From Sporosarcina sp. NCCP-2716 (GTDB lineage: Bacteria > Bacillota > Bacilli > Bacillales_A > Planococcaceae), in the NCBI RefSeq assembly GCF_023707985.1, contig NZ_BRCF01000013.1:1-52777 (forward strand): a stretch of DNA of 52,777 nucleotides. The letters run 5' to 3'. Numbering within the stretch: the stretch's first letter is position 1; the number at the start of each line of letters is the position of its first letter. Position numbers and translations under genes: made by a program. The notes beneath the pieces are model-generated. The model made no database searches. It saw nothing but the letters and a program-made list of their open reading frames with translations, and was not told where the DNA came from. Shown here piece by piece: positions 11,881 to 20,202 of the stretch.

Positions 11881-12528
11881 TTAGATAAAAGGACGGTAAA
11901 CAAGAAAATAACCTGTTAAAGTTATTGCAATAGTGGTTGCTGAATAAACCAGTTTATTATTTGATTTTCGATAGAACCACAAACCTATTATTATCAAACT
12001 AAAGAAATCAAAAACAAACTGAAACAAAAAGGTATGATTGTAATATAAATAGATACCCACACCAATTGTTTCTGCAGCTAAACCGCTTACTGGTAATGCA
12101 TATAAAACGCTGCTCAGTTTATTATCTTTGTTCCAGTAGTAAAGAACATAACTAATAGCACTGCAAACTAAAGCAAAAACATTATACAGCATAAAAATAT
12201 CCCATTGAAATTCTCCATTGTTGTAGAATCTGGGAATTAAAAAACCGAGTACATATAACAAGAAGTAATAACTGAAATTCATACTTAATAGGTACAATAA
12301 AACGTTAATAGCAGCATCTTTATTCGATATACTAAAGTATATAATTAATGTGACGGTTAGCATCCAAAAGCCAAATAAAGTAGCAATTGAACTGAAACTC
12401 CATATGTCATCATTCGGGAAAAAGTCTGATAGTCTAGTTATTATGCCTGCAGTCAATCCTAACCCGACAAACTGCAGGTAAGACTTAAAAGTGATTTTGC
12501 GCTTTCCGTAAGTTACCGCTACTGTCAT
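11881..12528 (-). CDS. Multi-pass membrane protein, unknown function
   Basis: The 215-residue product has about six hydrophobic helices, beginning after a short basic N-terminus (TYGKRKITFKSY), and no obvious catalytic motif. No family is recognised with confidence. An AAGGTAGAAGGAG sequence precedes the ATG. It is flanked by motif-bearing spacers on both sides. Confidence 0.7.
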   Translation of the reverse strand: MTVAVTYGKRKITFKSYLQFVGLGLTAGIITRLSDFFPNDDIWSFSSIATLFGFWMLTVTLIIYFSISNKDAAINVLLYLLSMNFSYYFLLYVLGFLIPRFYNNGEFQWDIFMLYNVFALVCSAISYVLYYWNKDNKLSSVLYALPVSGLAAETIGVGIYLYYNHTFLFQFVFDFFSLIIIGLWFYRKSNNKLVYSATTIAITLTGYFLVYRPFI

Positions 12529-12630
12529 TCAAACTCTCCTTCTACCTTACCCAATTCAATGCCACGATTGCGCTACAGCGTTGTGCTATTATCGTGCCTT
12601 TATCTAGAATAACTTTATACAAGTTTTGCA

Positions 12631-13233
12631 TTAAGTACAGGAAACGTAATACCAGTTCTTTTTCATTTTTTTCATTTTCACTATATTTGCTGCAAGGTCT
12701 TCATCGTTTGGTTCGACTCCATTCGGAGAAAAAACATAACCAGAAAAGTTATCAAGGATCCCTCTGTTAGTGAAGAAAACAAGCTTTTCATTAACTTTCA
12801 TTACTTCGTTTGCGTCTGATAATGTTGAACTTTTATAGTTTGCAGGAATATGAAAAAGGTTTCCTCCTGTATTCGAAGATTGTATTTTCCCATCCGAAAT
12901 TAAATTAGCCACCTCTACTCTTTCATCAAGATTATAATTGAATTCAGATTTTTGGAATAACGGAGACAAGGGATTAGCTAATAACAAGAAGAACAACAGT
13001 AAGCTCATTATCAAAGGGATGAAATTTTTTCCTTTTTCTTTTCTTTTGAAGAAACCAATACCCAAAAGTATTAATAAAAATACTCCTCCTACAAACATAA
13101 TCAGAAACAAAGGGATATTTACGAAAAGCCAAATTGGAAAATTAAAAATAAAATGTCTAAAAAATTCATTGATAATATAAAGCGTTATTAGCACATCGAG
13201 TGCAATTGTAATCCATTTGTTTCTAGAACTCAT
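12631..13233 (-). CDS. Membrane-anchored protein with extracytoplasmic domain, unknown function
   Basis: The 200-residue product has three hydrophobic segments in its first 90 residues and a soluble C-terminal part of about 105 residues (from QKSEFNYN) that is probably outside the membrane. The C-terminus is lysine-rich (KMKKMKKNW). No domain is recognised. The gene lies in the AT-rich block after a spacer containing a GCCACGAT...ATCGTGCC dyad. Confidence 0.68.
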   Translation of the reverse strand: MSSRNKWITIALDVLITLYIINEFFRHFIFNFPIWLFVNIPLFLIMFVGGVFLLILLGIGFFKRKEKGKNFIPLIMSLLLFFLLLANPLSPLFQKSEFNYNLDERVEVANLISDGKIQSSNTGGNLFHIPANYKSSTLSDANEVMKVNEKLVFFTNRGILDNFSGYVFSPNGVEPNDEDLAANIVKMKKMKKNWYYVSCT

Positions 13234-13430
13234 TTTTCATCACCTACTTATCCGAATTATAATGCTGTGACGATTTACATTTACAGAGGTTTCTCCTGTG
13301 AAAATCACCACACAGGACCCTGTCAGCAAAATTTAGAACTTCTCGATAACTAGACAATATGGCCCAAAATGAAAATACGAGGCGCATATCCTTATTCAAG
13401 AAGTGTGCCCTTTTGCTGATACCTCTAATC

Positions 13431-13868
13431 TCAAGTTATTTTTTTTGAGAACCCCGTACTTTTACCTACATAGCCATTACTTTTATAAAAAGCATGTGCC
13501 GCTTGACGCTCTTCTCGATTACCACTGTTTAAAGTTATAACTACTGCACCTTGTTGAATCGCCCATTCTTCACAAGCTTTTAAAAGCTTTGTGCCAATCC
13601 CTTGCTTACGTTGTTTGGTGCTTACAACAAACGCAGTAATACGGACATATAAACCAGTAAATTCAAAAGCAAGTGCCTTACACACCCCTGCAAAACCTAT
13701 AACTTGATTGTTCTTAACAACCACTAATGCTTCATAATCTACATGCTTATGCAGTAAATCCAATCGCTTCGTTAATTCTTCAAGTGTTGTTGGATATCCT
13801 AATTCACTCATCAGCTCAACTAAGTCTGTATAATCTGTTGGTTGTATTGCTCTAATTTCAGTTGTCAT
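13431..13868 (-). CDS. GNAT family N-acetyltransferase
   Basis: GNAT enzymes move an acetyl group from acetyl-CoA to an amine; the substrate here is unknown. The 145-residue product has the fold order of the family, with motif A VVSTKQRKQGIGTKLL (acetyl-CoA pyrophosphate loop QRKQGIG near residues 87-93) and the C-terminal AHAFYKSNGYVGKSTGFSKK that closes the active site. An AAAGGTGAAG site precedes the ATG. It is a stand-alone gene in the AT-rich block. Confidence 0.88.
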   Translation of the reverse strand: MTTEIRAIQPTDYTDLVELMSELGYPTTLEELTKRLDLLHKHVDYEALVVVKNNQVIGFAGVCKALAFEFTGLYVRITAFVVSTKQRKQGIGTKLLKACEEWAIQQGAVVITLNSGNREERQAAHAFYKSNGYVGKSTGFSKKIT

Positions 13869-13980
13869 TTACTTCACCTTTCCTACAAATTGAAATTAAA
13901 CTAAATAGCCCGTTTGATGAATGAACACGAATCTTTGTTCCAAAATTCCACCCGATGACGGAAGTTGTAATTACATACCT

Positions 13981-14424
13981 TTAAACCAAACCTAGTTCAT
14001 AATGGAAAAATTGTGTGTCTCGTTCGTATCCGTTTTTCTCATATAATTTTTGAGCAGCGTAGTTATCTGGAGCGGTCTCCAAAACGATACTTTTTGCGCC
14101 TGTACTGACAGCGTAGTCCTTCGCCATCTGTAAGAGCATTTGCCCTATCCCCAGTTTTCGAGCTTCTTGATCAACAAACATATCATTCAATATCCATGAT
14201 TTTTTCATAGAGATTGACGAAAAAATAGGATACAGTTGTGCGAAACCCACATACTTCTGATCATTCTTAACAACAAATATTACTGATTCTTCATTTTCCA
14301 ACCGTTCTTTTATGTATTTCTTTGCTCCCTCCAAATCTGACGGTTTTTCATAGAACATGCGATATGAGTTGAATAAGTTTGATATCCCATCTAAATCCTC
14401 TATCGTAGCTTGATATGTTTCCAT
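13981..14424 (-). CDS. GNAT family N-acetyltransferase
   Basis: A second acetyltransferase, about 147 residues, not closely similar to the neighbouring one. Motif A is VDQEARKLGIGQMLL, and the C-terminal part has NYAAQKLYEKNGY, typical of the family. The frame is open to 14496, but the ATG at 14424 follows GGGGGA at good spacing and begins METYQATIEDL, the usual GNAT beta-1 start. The substrate is unknown. Confidence 0.86.
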   Translation of the reverse strand: METYQATIEDLDGISNLFNSYRMFYEKPSDLEGAKKYIKERLENEESVIFVVKNDQKYVGFAQLYPIFSSISMKKSWILNDMFVDQEARKLGIGQMLLQMAKDYAVSTGAKSIVLETAPDNYAAQKLYEKNGYERDTQFFHYELGLV

Positions 14425-14548
14425 TTGATATTCCCCCAATAGTTTTAAGGTATATATTTTGTATTTTTCACTGAATATTTTCTCTTGAATTATCACTTTA
14501 ACAGCATACTATTCATTTACCAAACGAGCCCTAAACACAACAATCCAC

Positions 14549-14767
14549 TCACAACTTACGCTTATCTTCTTCGATAGCCTTCTGCTTTTTTCTGTAAAAA
14601 TAACGCCATGTATAAAACACAGTGAAAAACATAAAGAGCGAAATGTACTGATACGGTTGTTTGCCGAAATAGATAAGGGGGACCCCTGTCAGGATCGTTG
14701 GAAACGACAAATAAAACCACATCCGTAATTCCTTATGTTTTCCTTCTGATTGGATCCGTCCGTTCAT
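14549..14767 (-). CDS. Small two-helix membrane protein, unknown function
   Basis: The 72-residue product has two hydrophobic segments (about 17-34 and 39-55) and a strongly basic tail (YRKKQKAIEEDKRKL). No family is recognised and its ribosome-binding site is weak, so confidence is moderate. It is the last member of the AT-rich block; GC content rises soon after it. Confidence 0.5.
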   Translation of the reverse strand: MNGRIQSEGKHKELRMWFYLSFPTILTGVPLIYFGKQPYQYISLFMFFTVFYTWRYFYRKKQKAIEEDKRKL

Positions 14768-14966
14768 GTGCGGTTTTTTCCAACTATGCGTTCTTGCGGA
14801 ATATCGATAAGCTGGGCGTCTTAGGCATCATGCGTTTTTTCCATTCTACCATTATATTACTGGCAACACATTATTTTCTGTCAATCTATATCCTGCTCGT
14901 TCCCATGCCAAAAAAGGGCATCGGTCCACGTATGGATGATGTCCCTGTTCGGATGTCCGTCTTCTT
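14768..14966. other. Intergenic transition from AT-rich to GC-rich accessory DNA
   Basis: No gene is supported in these 199 bases. A TTGACA is present on the minus strand, but its nearest TATAAT is 22 bases away, too far for a normal promoter. A weak ATGCC/GGCAT hairpin near 14909-14925 could end the upstream AraC-type transcript. Confidence 0.4.
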
Positions 14967-16043
14967 TCATCTGACCTGCTCGATCAGCTCTATATACTGC
15001 GTATCGCCATATCCGATCATCGGGAATGTGCGGAACAGGTGCTGCAATAAGTCGTCCCCCTGCAGCTGCGGGTTGCTACGGATATTGCGGGTCACCGGAT
15101 TGTCGGCTTCCTGCATCGCCAAGTACCAGCCGACCGCCTGATGCAGGACGGGCAGGAGGCTGCAGGAGGGCTGCTTGTGCTCGATGAGGACGCTCCGGTA
15201 CACATCTTCATAGCAGCCGAGTGTGAGCTCCGTCTGGTCCACCTTGAACTCGTCTTCCCGGAAACTGTTCAGGAACACGCGCCCCGTGAAGCCGGACTGC
15301 TCCAAATACGCGAGCACCGTGAGCGCATTCATCTGGCAGAACATATCCTCGCCGAACCAGAGGACGACACTGCGGAAACCCCCGTCGAGCATCGGCTGCA
15401 GCGGCACAACGACATGGGTGTGATACGCTTCCCGCGTCTCCCCGTGGCCGGCCGACCGGATACCGATAAACTCATCGCCGAACACCGGTGCCGCCGTCTC
15501 GTGAACGCACATTGCTTCGTTGAAGGGCACATATTGTGAATCGCCCATCAGCTTCTTTTCTGCAAAATCCTCGTACATCATCTGCCCGTTCAGGACGTTC
15601 AAGACGTCCCTTTCAAACAACTCCCCGGAATCGGCCTGCAGGCGGGCCATTTCCAGTTCTCTCGCTCGGTTCATCGCAATCATCCCCTTATCTGAAGTGA
15701 CGGAGAGTTTCGGGAAGGACTGGACCGGCGGTTGGCCGAGCTGGAACGCTTTCGGGCTGATGCCGAACACCCCTTTGAATGCCCGGCTGTATGCCTCCTG
15801 GGACGAATACTGATAGTCGAACGCCACGTCGAGGATCGGGCGCTGCTCCGCCAGGTCCTTCATCGACCTGTACAGTCGTCTCTGCAGGACGTAGCGCCGC
15901 AGGCTCATGCCCGTCGCCTGATGGAACTTGAACGAGCAGTAATACGGCGAGTACCCGATGTACGTTGCCAGCCCGTCCAGCGAAAAGCGTTCGGTCAGCC
16001 GCCCTTCGATCCAGTCGATCATCTCTTGTATTACGTCTTTCAT
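14967..16043 (-). CDS. AraC-type transcriptional regulator with C-terminal sensor-like domain
   Basis: The 358-residue protein has its DNA-binding part first: two AraC helix-turn-helix units at about residues 18-60 (LDGLATYIGYSPYYCSFKFH) and 65-105 (FGISPKAF end). The remaining 230 residues form a separate domain with CVHETAAPVFGDEFIG and VVLWFGEDMFCQMN, which resembles DUF1835; that name is tentative. The frame is open to 16145, but MKDVIQEMIDW at 16043 follows AGGAGGGATACCGG and is the likely start. Its targets are unknown; the TetR gene next to it is on the same strand. Confidence 0.85.
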   Translation of the reverse strand: MKDVIQEMIDWIEGRLTERFSLDGLATYIGYSPYYCSFKFHQATGMSLRRYVLQRRLYRSMKDLAEQRPILDVAFDYQYSSQEAYSRAFKGVFGISPKAFQLGQPPVQSFPKLSVTSDKGMIAMNRARELEMARLQADSGELFERDVLNVLNGQMMYEDFAEKKLMGDSQYVPFNEAMCVHETAAPVFGDEFIGIRSAGHGETREAYHTHVVVPLQPMLDGGFRSVVLWFGEDMFCQMNALTVLAYLEQSGFTGRVFLNSFREDEFKVDQTELTLGCYEDVYRSVLIEHKQPSCSLLPVLHQAVGWYLAMQEADNPVTRNIRSNPQLQGDDLLQHLFRTFPMIGYGDTQYIELIEQVR

Positions 16044-16116
16044 CCGGTATCCCTCCTGTTTTCCAGTATAGCGGGGAGTGCCGGCCGCGTTTTGATAGTT
16101 GTTGTGGTGAACACCG

Positions 16117-16683
16117 TCATTGCCCTGTCGTACCGGCACTGACAATACGGACGAGCTGGCGGTTCAGCTCATCGACGGTGTAGCTGAAGTCGTGCTGGCA
16201 CCAATGCAGCAGCATGCCGATGATGGCGTTCGCCTGGTATGCGCTGAACAGACCAGCATCGATGCCGACGCGCACTTCCGCTTCCGGATCCGTCAGCAGC
16301 AGTCCCTTCACTTCTTCGAACAGCAGATAATAATATTGGAGCGGCACATTTTTCGAGAAGACGATCCGGTAGAACCGTTCGTACTTTTTGACGTGATGGA
16401 AGATCCGGATCGTGTCCGGATCGAGCTCACTCGTTTTCAGGACGGCGACATGCCGGTACGGCTCCTGATAGGAGACGGCAAGGTCCGCTGTGATTTCCCG
16501 GAAGTATTCCTCGAAGACATCCTCCACGCGGCCGTAATGCAAATAGAAAGTCCCCCGGTTTACGCGGGCCGTCCTGCACAGTTCCGTGATGGAGATCGTC
16601 TCCAGGCTTTTTTCATCCAGCAAAGTGAGCAGCGCCTCGTGCAGCGCTTCTTTTGTCTTGACGATGCGCATATCGGTTTTCAA
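16117..16683 (-). CDS. TetR-family transcriptional repressor
   Basis: The 188-residue product has an N-terminal helix-turn-helix (ISITELCRTARVNRGTFYLHYG, given here by its ends at about residues 29-50) and a Firmicutes-type TetR C-terminal domain. A TTG at 16683 ten bases after GGAGGG is chosen as start, since family members usually begin about four residues before the RxxKTKxAL motif. It is transcribed divergently from the SDR gene, and inverted repeats lie between them, so it probably represses itself and the SDR gene. Confidence 0.88.
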   Translation of the reverse strand: MKTDMRIVKTKEALHEALLTLLDEKSLETISITELCRTARVNRGTFYLHYGRVEDVFEEYFREITADLAVSYQEPYRHVAVLKTSELDPDTIRIFHHVKKYERFYRIVFSKNVPLQYYYLLFEEVKGLLLTDPEAEVRVGIDAGLFSAYQANAIIGMLLHWCQHDFSYTVDELNRQLVRIVSAGTTGQ

Positions 16684-16719
16684 TGAATTCAATCCCTCCT
16701 GCACAGTTGCCGGTTTTTT

Positions 16720-16799
16720 GTTCACTACTGAACGGTTTCCTGTTTTTTGACGATTGCAACAGTTCTTGGACCATCTTATAATTTTATTGAACAGTTGTA
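16720..16799 (+). promoter_or_regulatory. SDR promoter and candidate TetR operators
   Basis: The plus-strand promoter is TTGCAA (16754-16759), 17-nt spacer, TATAAT (16777-16782). A perfect dyad GTTCA-CTAC-TGAAC lies at 16720-16733, and half-sites related to it (ACAGTTC near 16759-16765 and TTGAACAGTT near 16787-16796) flank the promoter. This is the expected place for a TetR operator; binding is inferred. Confidence 0.6.
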
Positions 16800-16823
16800 T
16801 AGTAAATGAAGGAGGCGGAACAG

Positions 16824-17582
16824 ATGAGATTGGAAGGGAAAGCGGCGATTGTGACAGGTGCGGCGTCAGGCATGGGGAAAGCGATTGCGGAGCGGTATGC
16901 GGCAGAAGGGGCACGGGTGATTGTCTCGGACATGAATCTGGATGGAGCCGATGCAGTGGCGGAAGCGATCCGGGCAGCCGGCGGTGAAGCCGTGGCGGTC
17001 AAGACGGACGTGACATCGGAAACGGACGTGCAGGCAATGTTCGACGCAGTTGCGGAACACTTCGGCAAACTGGACATCCTCGTCAACAATGCTGGCATCA
17101 TGGATGGCATGGAGCCGGTCGGTGAAGTGACGGATGAACAGTGGGAGCGGGTCTTCTCGGTCAACACGACAGCCGTCATGCGCACGATGCGGATCGCGGT
17201 CAACCAATTCCTCGAACAGGGGCATGGCGTCATCGTCAACAATATTTCAGCGGGCGGCCTCTACGGCGGACGGGCTGGCGCTGCGTACACTGCATCCAAG
17301 CATGCGGTCGTCGGCCTGACGAAAAACACGGCGTTCATGTATGCCGGCAGCAACATCCGGACGAACGGCATCGCGCCCGGAGCTGTTGCAACCAACATCA
17401 GCGCCTCTATGAAAAGCATCAGCGAATTCGGGGCCGGCCGCCAGTCTCTTGGTATGGCCCTCAACCCGCGCATCGGCCAGCCGGAAGAAATTGCGGAGCT
17501 CGCCGTCTTCCTCGGCTCAGATGCCGCCAGCTTCGTCAACGGACAAGTCATCGGTGTCGATGGCGGCTGGACGGCTTATTAA
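16824..17582 (+). CDS. Short-chain dehydrogenase/reductase
   Basis: The 252-residue protein is a classical SDR that oxidises or reduces a carbonyl/alcohol with NAD(P). It has the cofactor motif TGAASGMG near residue 12, NNAG near 87, the catalytic serine in NNISAG, and the catalytic YTASK near 153. The acidic residue after beta-2 (VSDMNLDG) favours NAD over NADP, an inference from the family. The ATG at 16824 lies eight bases after GGAGG. It is divergent from the TetR gene. The substrate is unknown. Confidence 0.92.
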   Translation: MRLEGKAAIVTGAASGMGKAIAERYAAEGARVIVSDMNLDGADAVAEAIRAAGGEAVAVKTDVTSETDVQAMFDAVAEHFGKLDILVNNAGIMDGMEPVGEVTDEQWERVFSVNTTAVMRTMRIAVNQFLEQGHGVIVNNISAGGLYGGRAGAAYTASKHAVVGLTKNTAFMYAGSNIRTNGIAPGAVATNISASMKSISEFGAGRQSLGMALNPRIGQPEEIAELAVFLGSDAASFVNGQVIGVDGGWTAY

Positions 17583-17606
17583 GGAAACGGGTAACCAACC
17601 GTAAAC

Positions 17607-17640
17607 AAACCCGGCAGCCGATATGAGGCTGCCGGGTTTT
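17607..17640. terminator. Bidirectional terminator between SDR and hydrolase genes
   Basis: A perfect 13-bp stem (17607-17619 with 17627-17639) rich in GC with AAA/TTT flanks can stop transcription from both converging genes. Confidence 0.93.
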
Positions 17641-17674
17641 ACTGCGGTTCCTTCGAACCCGCAGCGTAATTCTG

Positions 17675-18574
17675 TCATTCCCAACTCGCCAGCTGCCCGG
17701 CAAGGAACTGACTGTCCATGAAGAAATCGATCAGCAGCGCGTTCACCCGCTGCGCCTCCTCGAGGTGTACCCAGTGCGTCGCATTCTCAAAATAGACGAC
17801 CCGCCCGGCATCACAGAATGCAAGGCTCCTAAGTGCAAGCTCCCGGCCGAGAAACGGATCGCGGGCGCCCCAGATGACGAGCACCGGAACGGGCACACGA
17901 TACGGTGGCTCCGGTGCGAACAGCGTCCTGACGTTCGCCCGGTACCAGTTGATCATCGACCTTAGGGCTTCCGGCTGCGACCAGGCTTCCTCATAATGTA
18001 CCAAGTCTTCTTCCGTAAAGGTCCCTGGCCGGCTGCTGCCCTTCAGCATTCGCCACAACGGCTTATAGCCGCCAGCGCCGAGTGCTTGTTCCGGAACCCC
18101 GCGCAGCTGGAAGAAGCCGGCGTATGAACTGCGGAAGAGCTGCAGCGGATGCTTGACCGTATACCGCCCCATCGCTGCCTCGTGCGGCGCATTCAGGATG
18201 ACGAGCCGGTCGACCAATTCCGGATACCGGCGTCCCACATTCCACGCGACAATGCCGCCCCAGTCATGCCCGACGACGATCGCCTTGTCCCGCCCGGACA
18301 CCCGGATCAGCCCGGCAATGTCCGCCGCGAGCCGGTCCACCCGGTACGCGGACACGGCTTCCGGTTTGTCGCTCCGGTTATAGCCCCTCTGGTCGGGCGC
18401 CCACACCCGGTATCCCTGCTCCGCCAGCGCATCCATCTGCTTCCGCCAGCCATACCAGTACTCCGGAAATCCATGCAGCAGGATGACGAGCCCGCCGTCC
18501 GCCGGTCCTTGCTGGACGACGTGGAGCGTGATTCCGTTCACGTCGAGATGTGTATGTTCCCGCGAAGAAGACAT
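17675..18574 (-). CDS. Alpha/beta hydrolase, epoxide-hydrolase type
   Basis: The 299-residue product has the oxyanion-hole motif HGFPE near residue 34, the nucleophile elbow GHDWGG near 103 with aspartate as nucleophile, an acid in WGARDPF near 238 and the catalytic histidine in ATHWVH near 267. An Asp nucleophile marks epoxide hydrolases and haloalkane dehalogenases rather than esterases; HGFPE and the cap tyrosines favour epoxide hydrolase. The natural substrate is unknown. Its ribosome-binding site AAAAGGAGG is locked in a long hairpin shared with the end of the upstream FAD enzyme gene, suggesting coupled expression. Confidence 0.87.
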   Translation of the reverse strand: MSSSREHTHLDVNGITLHVVQQGPADGGLVILLHGFPEYWYGWRKQMDALAEQGYRVWAPDQRGYNRSDKPEAVSAYRVDRLAADIAGLIRVSGRDKAIVVGHDWGGIVAWNVGRRYPELVDRLVILNAPHEAAMGRYTVKHPLQLFRSSYAGFFQLRGVPEQALGAGGYKPLWRMLKGSSRPGTFTEEDLVHYEEAWSQPEALRSMINWYRANVRTLFAPEPPYRVPVPVLVIWGARDPFLGRELALRSLAFCDAGRVVYFENATHWVHLEEAQRVNALLIDFFMDSQFLAGQLASWE

Positions 18575-18581
18575 GAAAAAA

Positions 18582-18670
18582 CCTCCTTTTCAGAGTAGAT
18601 GAACCCGTGCCGCCGTCCGGTAAGTTTCGACGGACAGCGCGTTGAATTCATCTATACCCTGAAAAGGAGG
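18582..18670 (-). promoter_or_regulatory. Long hairpin masking the hydrolase ribosome-binding site
   Basis: Arms at 18582-18603 and 18647-18670 are inverted repeats matching at 21 of 22 positions apart from a 2-nt bulge. Inside, GTCCG and CGGAC can pair again. In the minus-strand transcript the 5' arm is the last codons and stop of the FAD enzyme gene, while the 3' arm contains the hydrolase AAAAGGAGG and is followed by six T. It could act as a terminator/attenuator or as a translation-coupling switch. Confidence 0.7.
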
Positions 18671-20147
18671 GTCCTATCCGGCCGCCGAGGATCGCGCGTG
18701 CCGTGTGATAACCGCTCAGTGCGGACGACAGCGTGCCCGGCCCGGGGAAGGACTGCTCCCCCGCCAGATAGAAATCCGGCAATGAAGAACTTACGCTTTT
18801 CGGACGGAGGATCGCATTGCGCACCGTCAGCGGAAACCCGCCGACCGCCGTCTTGCCGATGTACCGTTCGTACGTCGCCGGCGTCCCCGCGTCCGTCCGC
18901 TGTACATACCGGCGGATCGGCAGCACGTCCTCGATCGCATCGAGCATCGCGTCCGTGAGTGCCTGCTTCTTCGCCTGATACGCTTCTTTCGGCCGCCGCT
19001 CCCATCCGTCCGTCTCCGTATGGATGGAACAGGTCATCATCACTTCACCGGCGACCGGTTCATTGTCTGCGTCAACGGACGGCAGGAATGTGACATACAC
19101 CGGCCCATGCCCGCCTGCTTCGTACACCGGATGCCCAGCCTCCGGCATGATCTGCAGCGCGAACGGCAGCGGACGGCTGTCCAAGTGGTCATGGCGGAAG
19201 GCTTCATCCAGAACAGCATCGATCCGGAACGCGCCCCACGAAAACTCACCGTCCTCCGCATGGCTCGTCCCGATACCGAACGACACGCCCGTACTGTTGA
19301 CGACCGCGTCATACAGGTCGCTGCGCTTCCGGGTCACCACCCGCCAGCTCGAATTCTCCCGGTTCAGCGATGTGACGGGCGTTGCCGTCAGCACCTCACC
19401 GCCAAGCTCGCGGATCCGTGCGGCCAGCAGCTCGCTCAGCTGCCCGATGCCGCCGTGGACAAAATAACTCCCCCGCCTATAAATATCGAGCGCGAGGCTC
19501 GACGGCAGCAGCGCCGCGTGCCGGCAGTCCGTCTGCGCAGCATCCATCAGCTGCGCATCCAGGAACCGGCGGAACGGTTGATACGTTTCGAGTCCATGGG
19601 CTTTCAGCAGATCCCCGACCGTCCACAGCGCACGACGGGCGAGCGGCAGCAGACGCAGCGGATGTTTCACCCCGTATGCCGGCAGATACCCAAGATCATA
19701 CAGCCGCCGCACCGGCAGTGACACACCCGTTGAAGTGACGCTGAACACCGTCTCGCCGATCCGCGACAGCTCCTTCCAGAACGCCAGCACCTCCGCCCCC
19801 CGCTCCGGAAACGCCCGCGCCAGTTCCGCCTGCCACCGCAGCCGGTCGCGGCAGATCGACACCGTCCGGTCCGGCAGCACGATATCCATCGGGTGCTCCA
19901 GCAGCTCAGCCGGCACCTTGTTCCCGAGCCGGCCGAACAGCCCCGTCAGCAGCCCGTCCTCCTCCAGCCCGAACGCAATCGTTGCCCCCGCCGGAAATCG
20001 CCTGTCCCGCCGCGCATACGAACCCGCCGAACCCCCGACCGTCACCGCCTTCTCCAGCACCGTCACCCGGCACCCGTGCTGCGCCAAAAACGCCCCAGCC
20101 GTCAGCCCGCTGATGCCGCCGCCGAGGATGCAGATGGATTGGGTCAT
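18648..20147 (-). CDS. CrtI-like FAD-dependent oxidoreductase (phytoene desaturase superfamily)
   Basis: The 499-residue protein begins with a dinucleotide-binding fold (GGGISGLTAG near residues 9-18, then acidic LEKA at the end of beta-2) and ends with the FAD-contacting LAGEQSFPGPGTLSSALSGYH, the pattern of carotenoid desaturases, ketolases and retinol-saturase-like enzymes. No other carotenoid gene is nearby, so the substrate is uncertain. The gene is very GC-rich compared with the neighbours at 20.2-22.5 kb. It is probably co-transcribed with the downstream hydrolase through a long hairpin. Confidence 0.86.
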   Translation of the reverse strand: MTQSICILGGGISGLTAGAFLAQHGCRVTVLEKAVTVGGSAGSYARRDRRFPAGATIAFGLEEDGLLTGLFGRLGNKVPAELLEHPMDIVLPDRTVSICRDRLRWQAELARAFPERGAEVLAFWKELSRIGETVFSVTSTGVSLPVRRLYDLGYLPAYGVKHPLRLLPLARRALWTVGDLLKAHGLETYQPFRRFLDAQLMDAAQTDCRHAALLPSSLALDIYRRGSYFVHGGIGQLSELLAARIRELGGEVLTATPVTSLNRENSSWRVVTRKRSDLYDAVVNSTGVSFGIGTSHAEDGEFSWGAFRIDAVLDEAFRHDHLDSRPLPFALQIMPEAGHPVYEAGGHGPVYVTFLPSVDADNEPVAGEVMMTCSIHTETDGWERRPKEAYQAKKQALTDAMLDAIEDVLPIRRYVQRTDAGTPATYERYIGKTAVGGFPLTVRNAILRPKSVSSSLPDFYLAGEQSFPGPGTLSSALSGYHTARAILGGRIGPSFSGYR

Positions 20148-20202
20148 GGAAATTCCTACTTTCTTGAAAACTGATCGTCCTCTTAAAATGTTTGTCTCTT
20201 AA

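Noticed and set aside
14698..15141. 147-codon plus-strand frame across the AT/GC boundary
   Set aside because: It overlaps the 5' part of a small membrane-protein gene and the 3' end of the AraC-type gene, has no ribosome-binding site and no recognisable domain.
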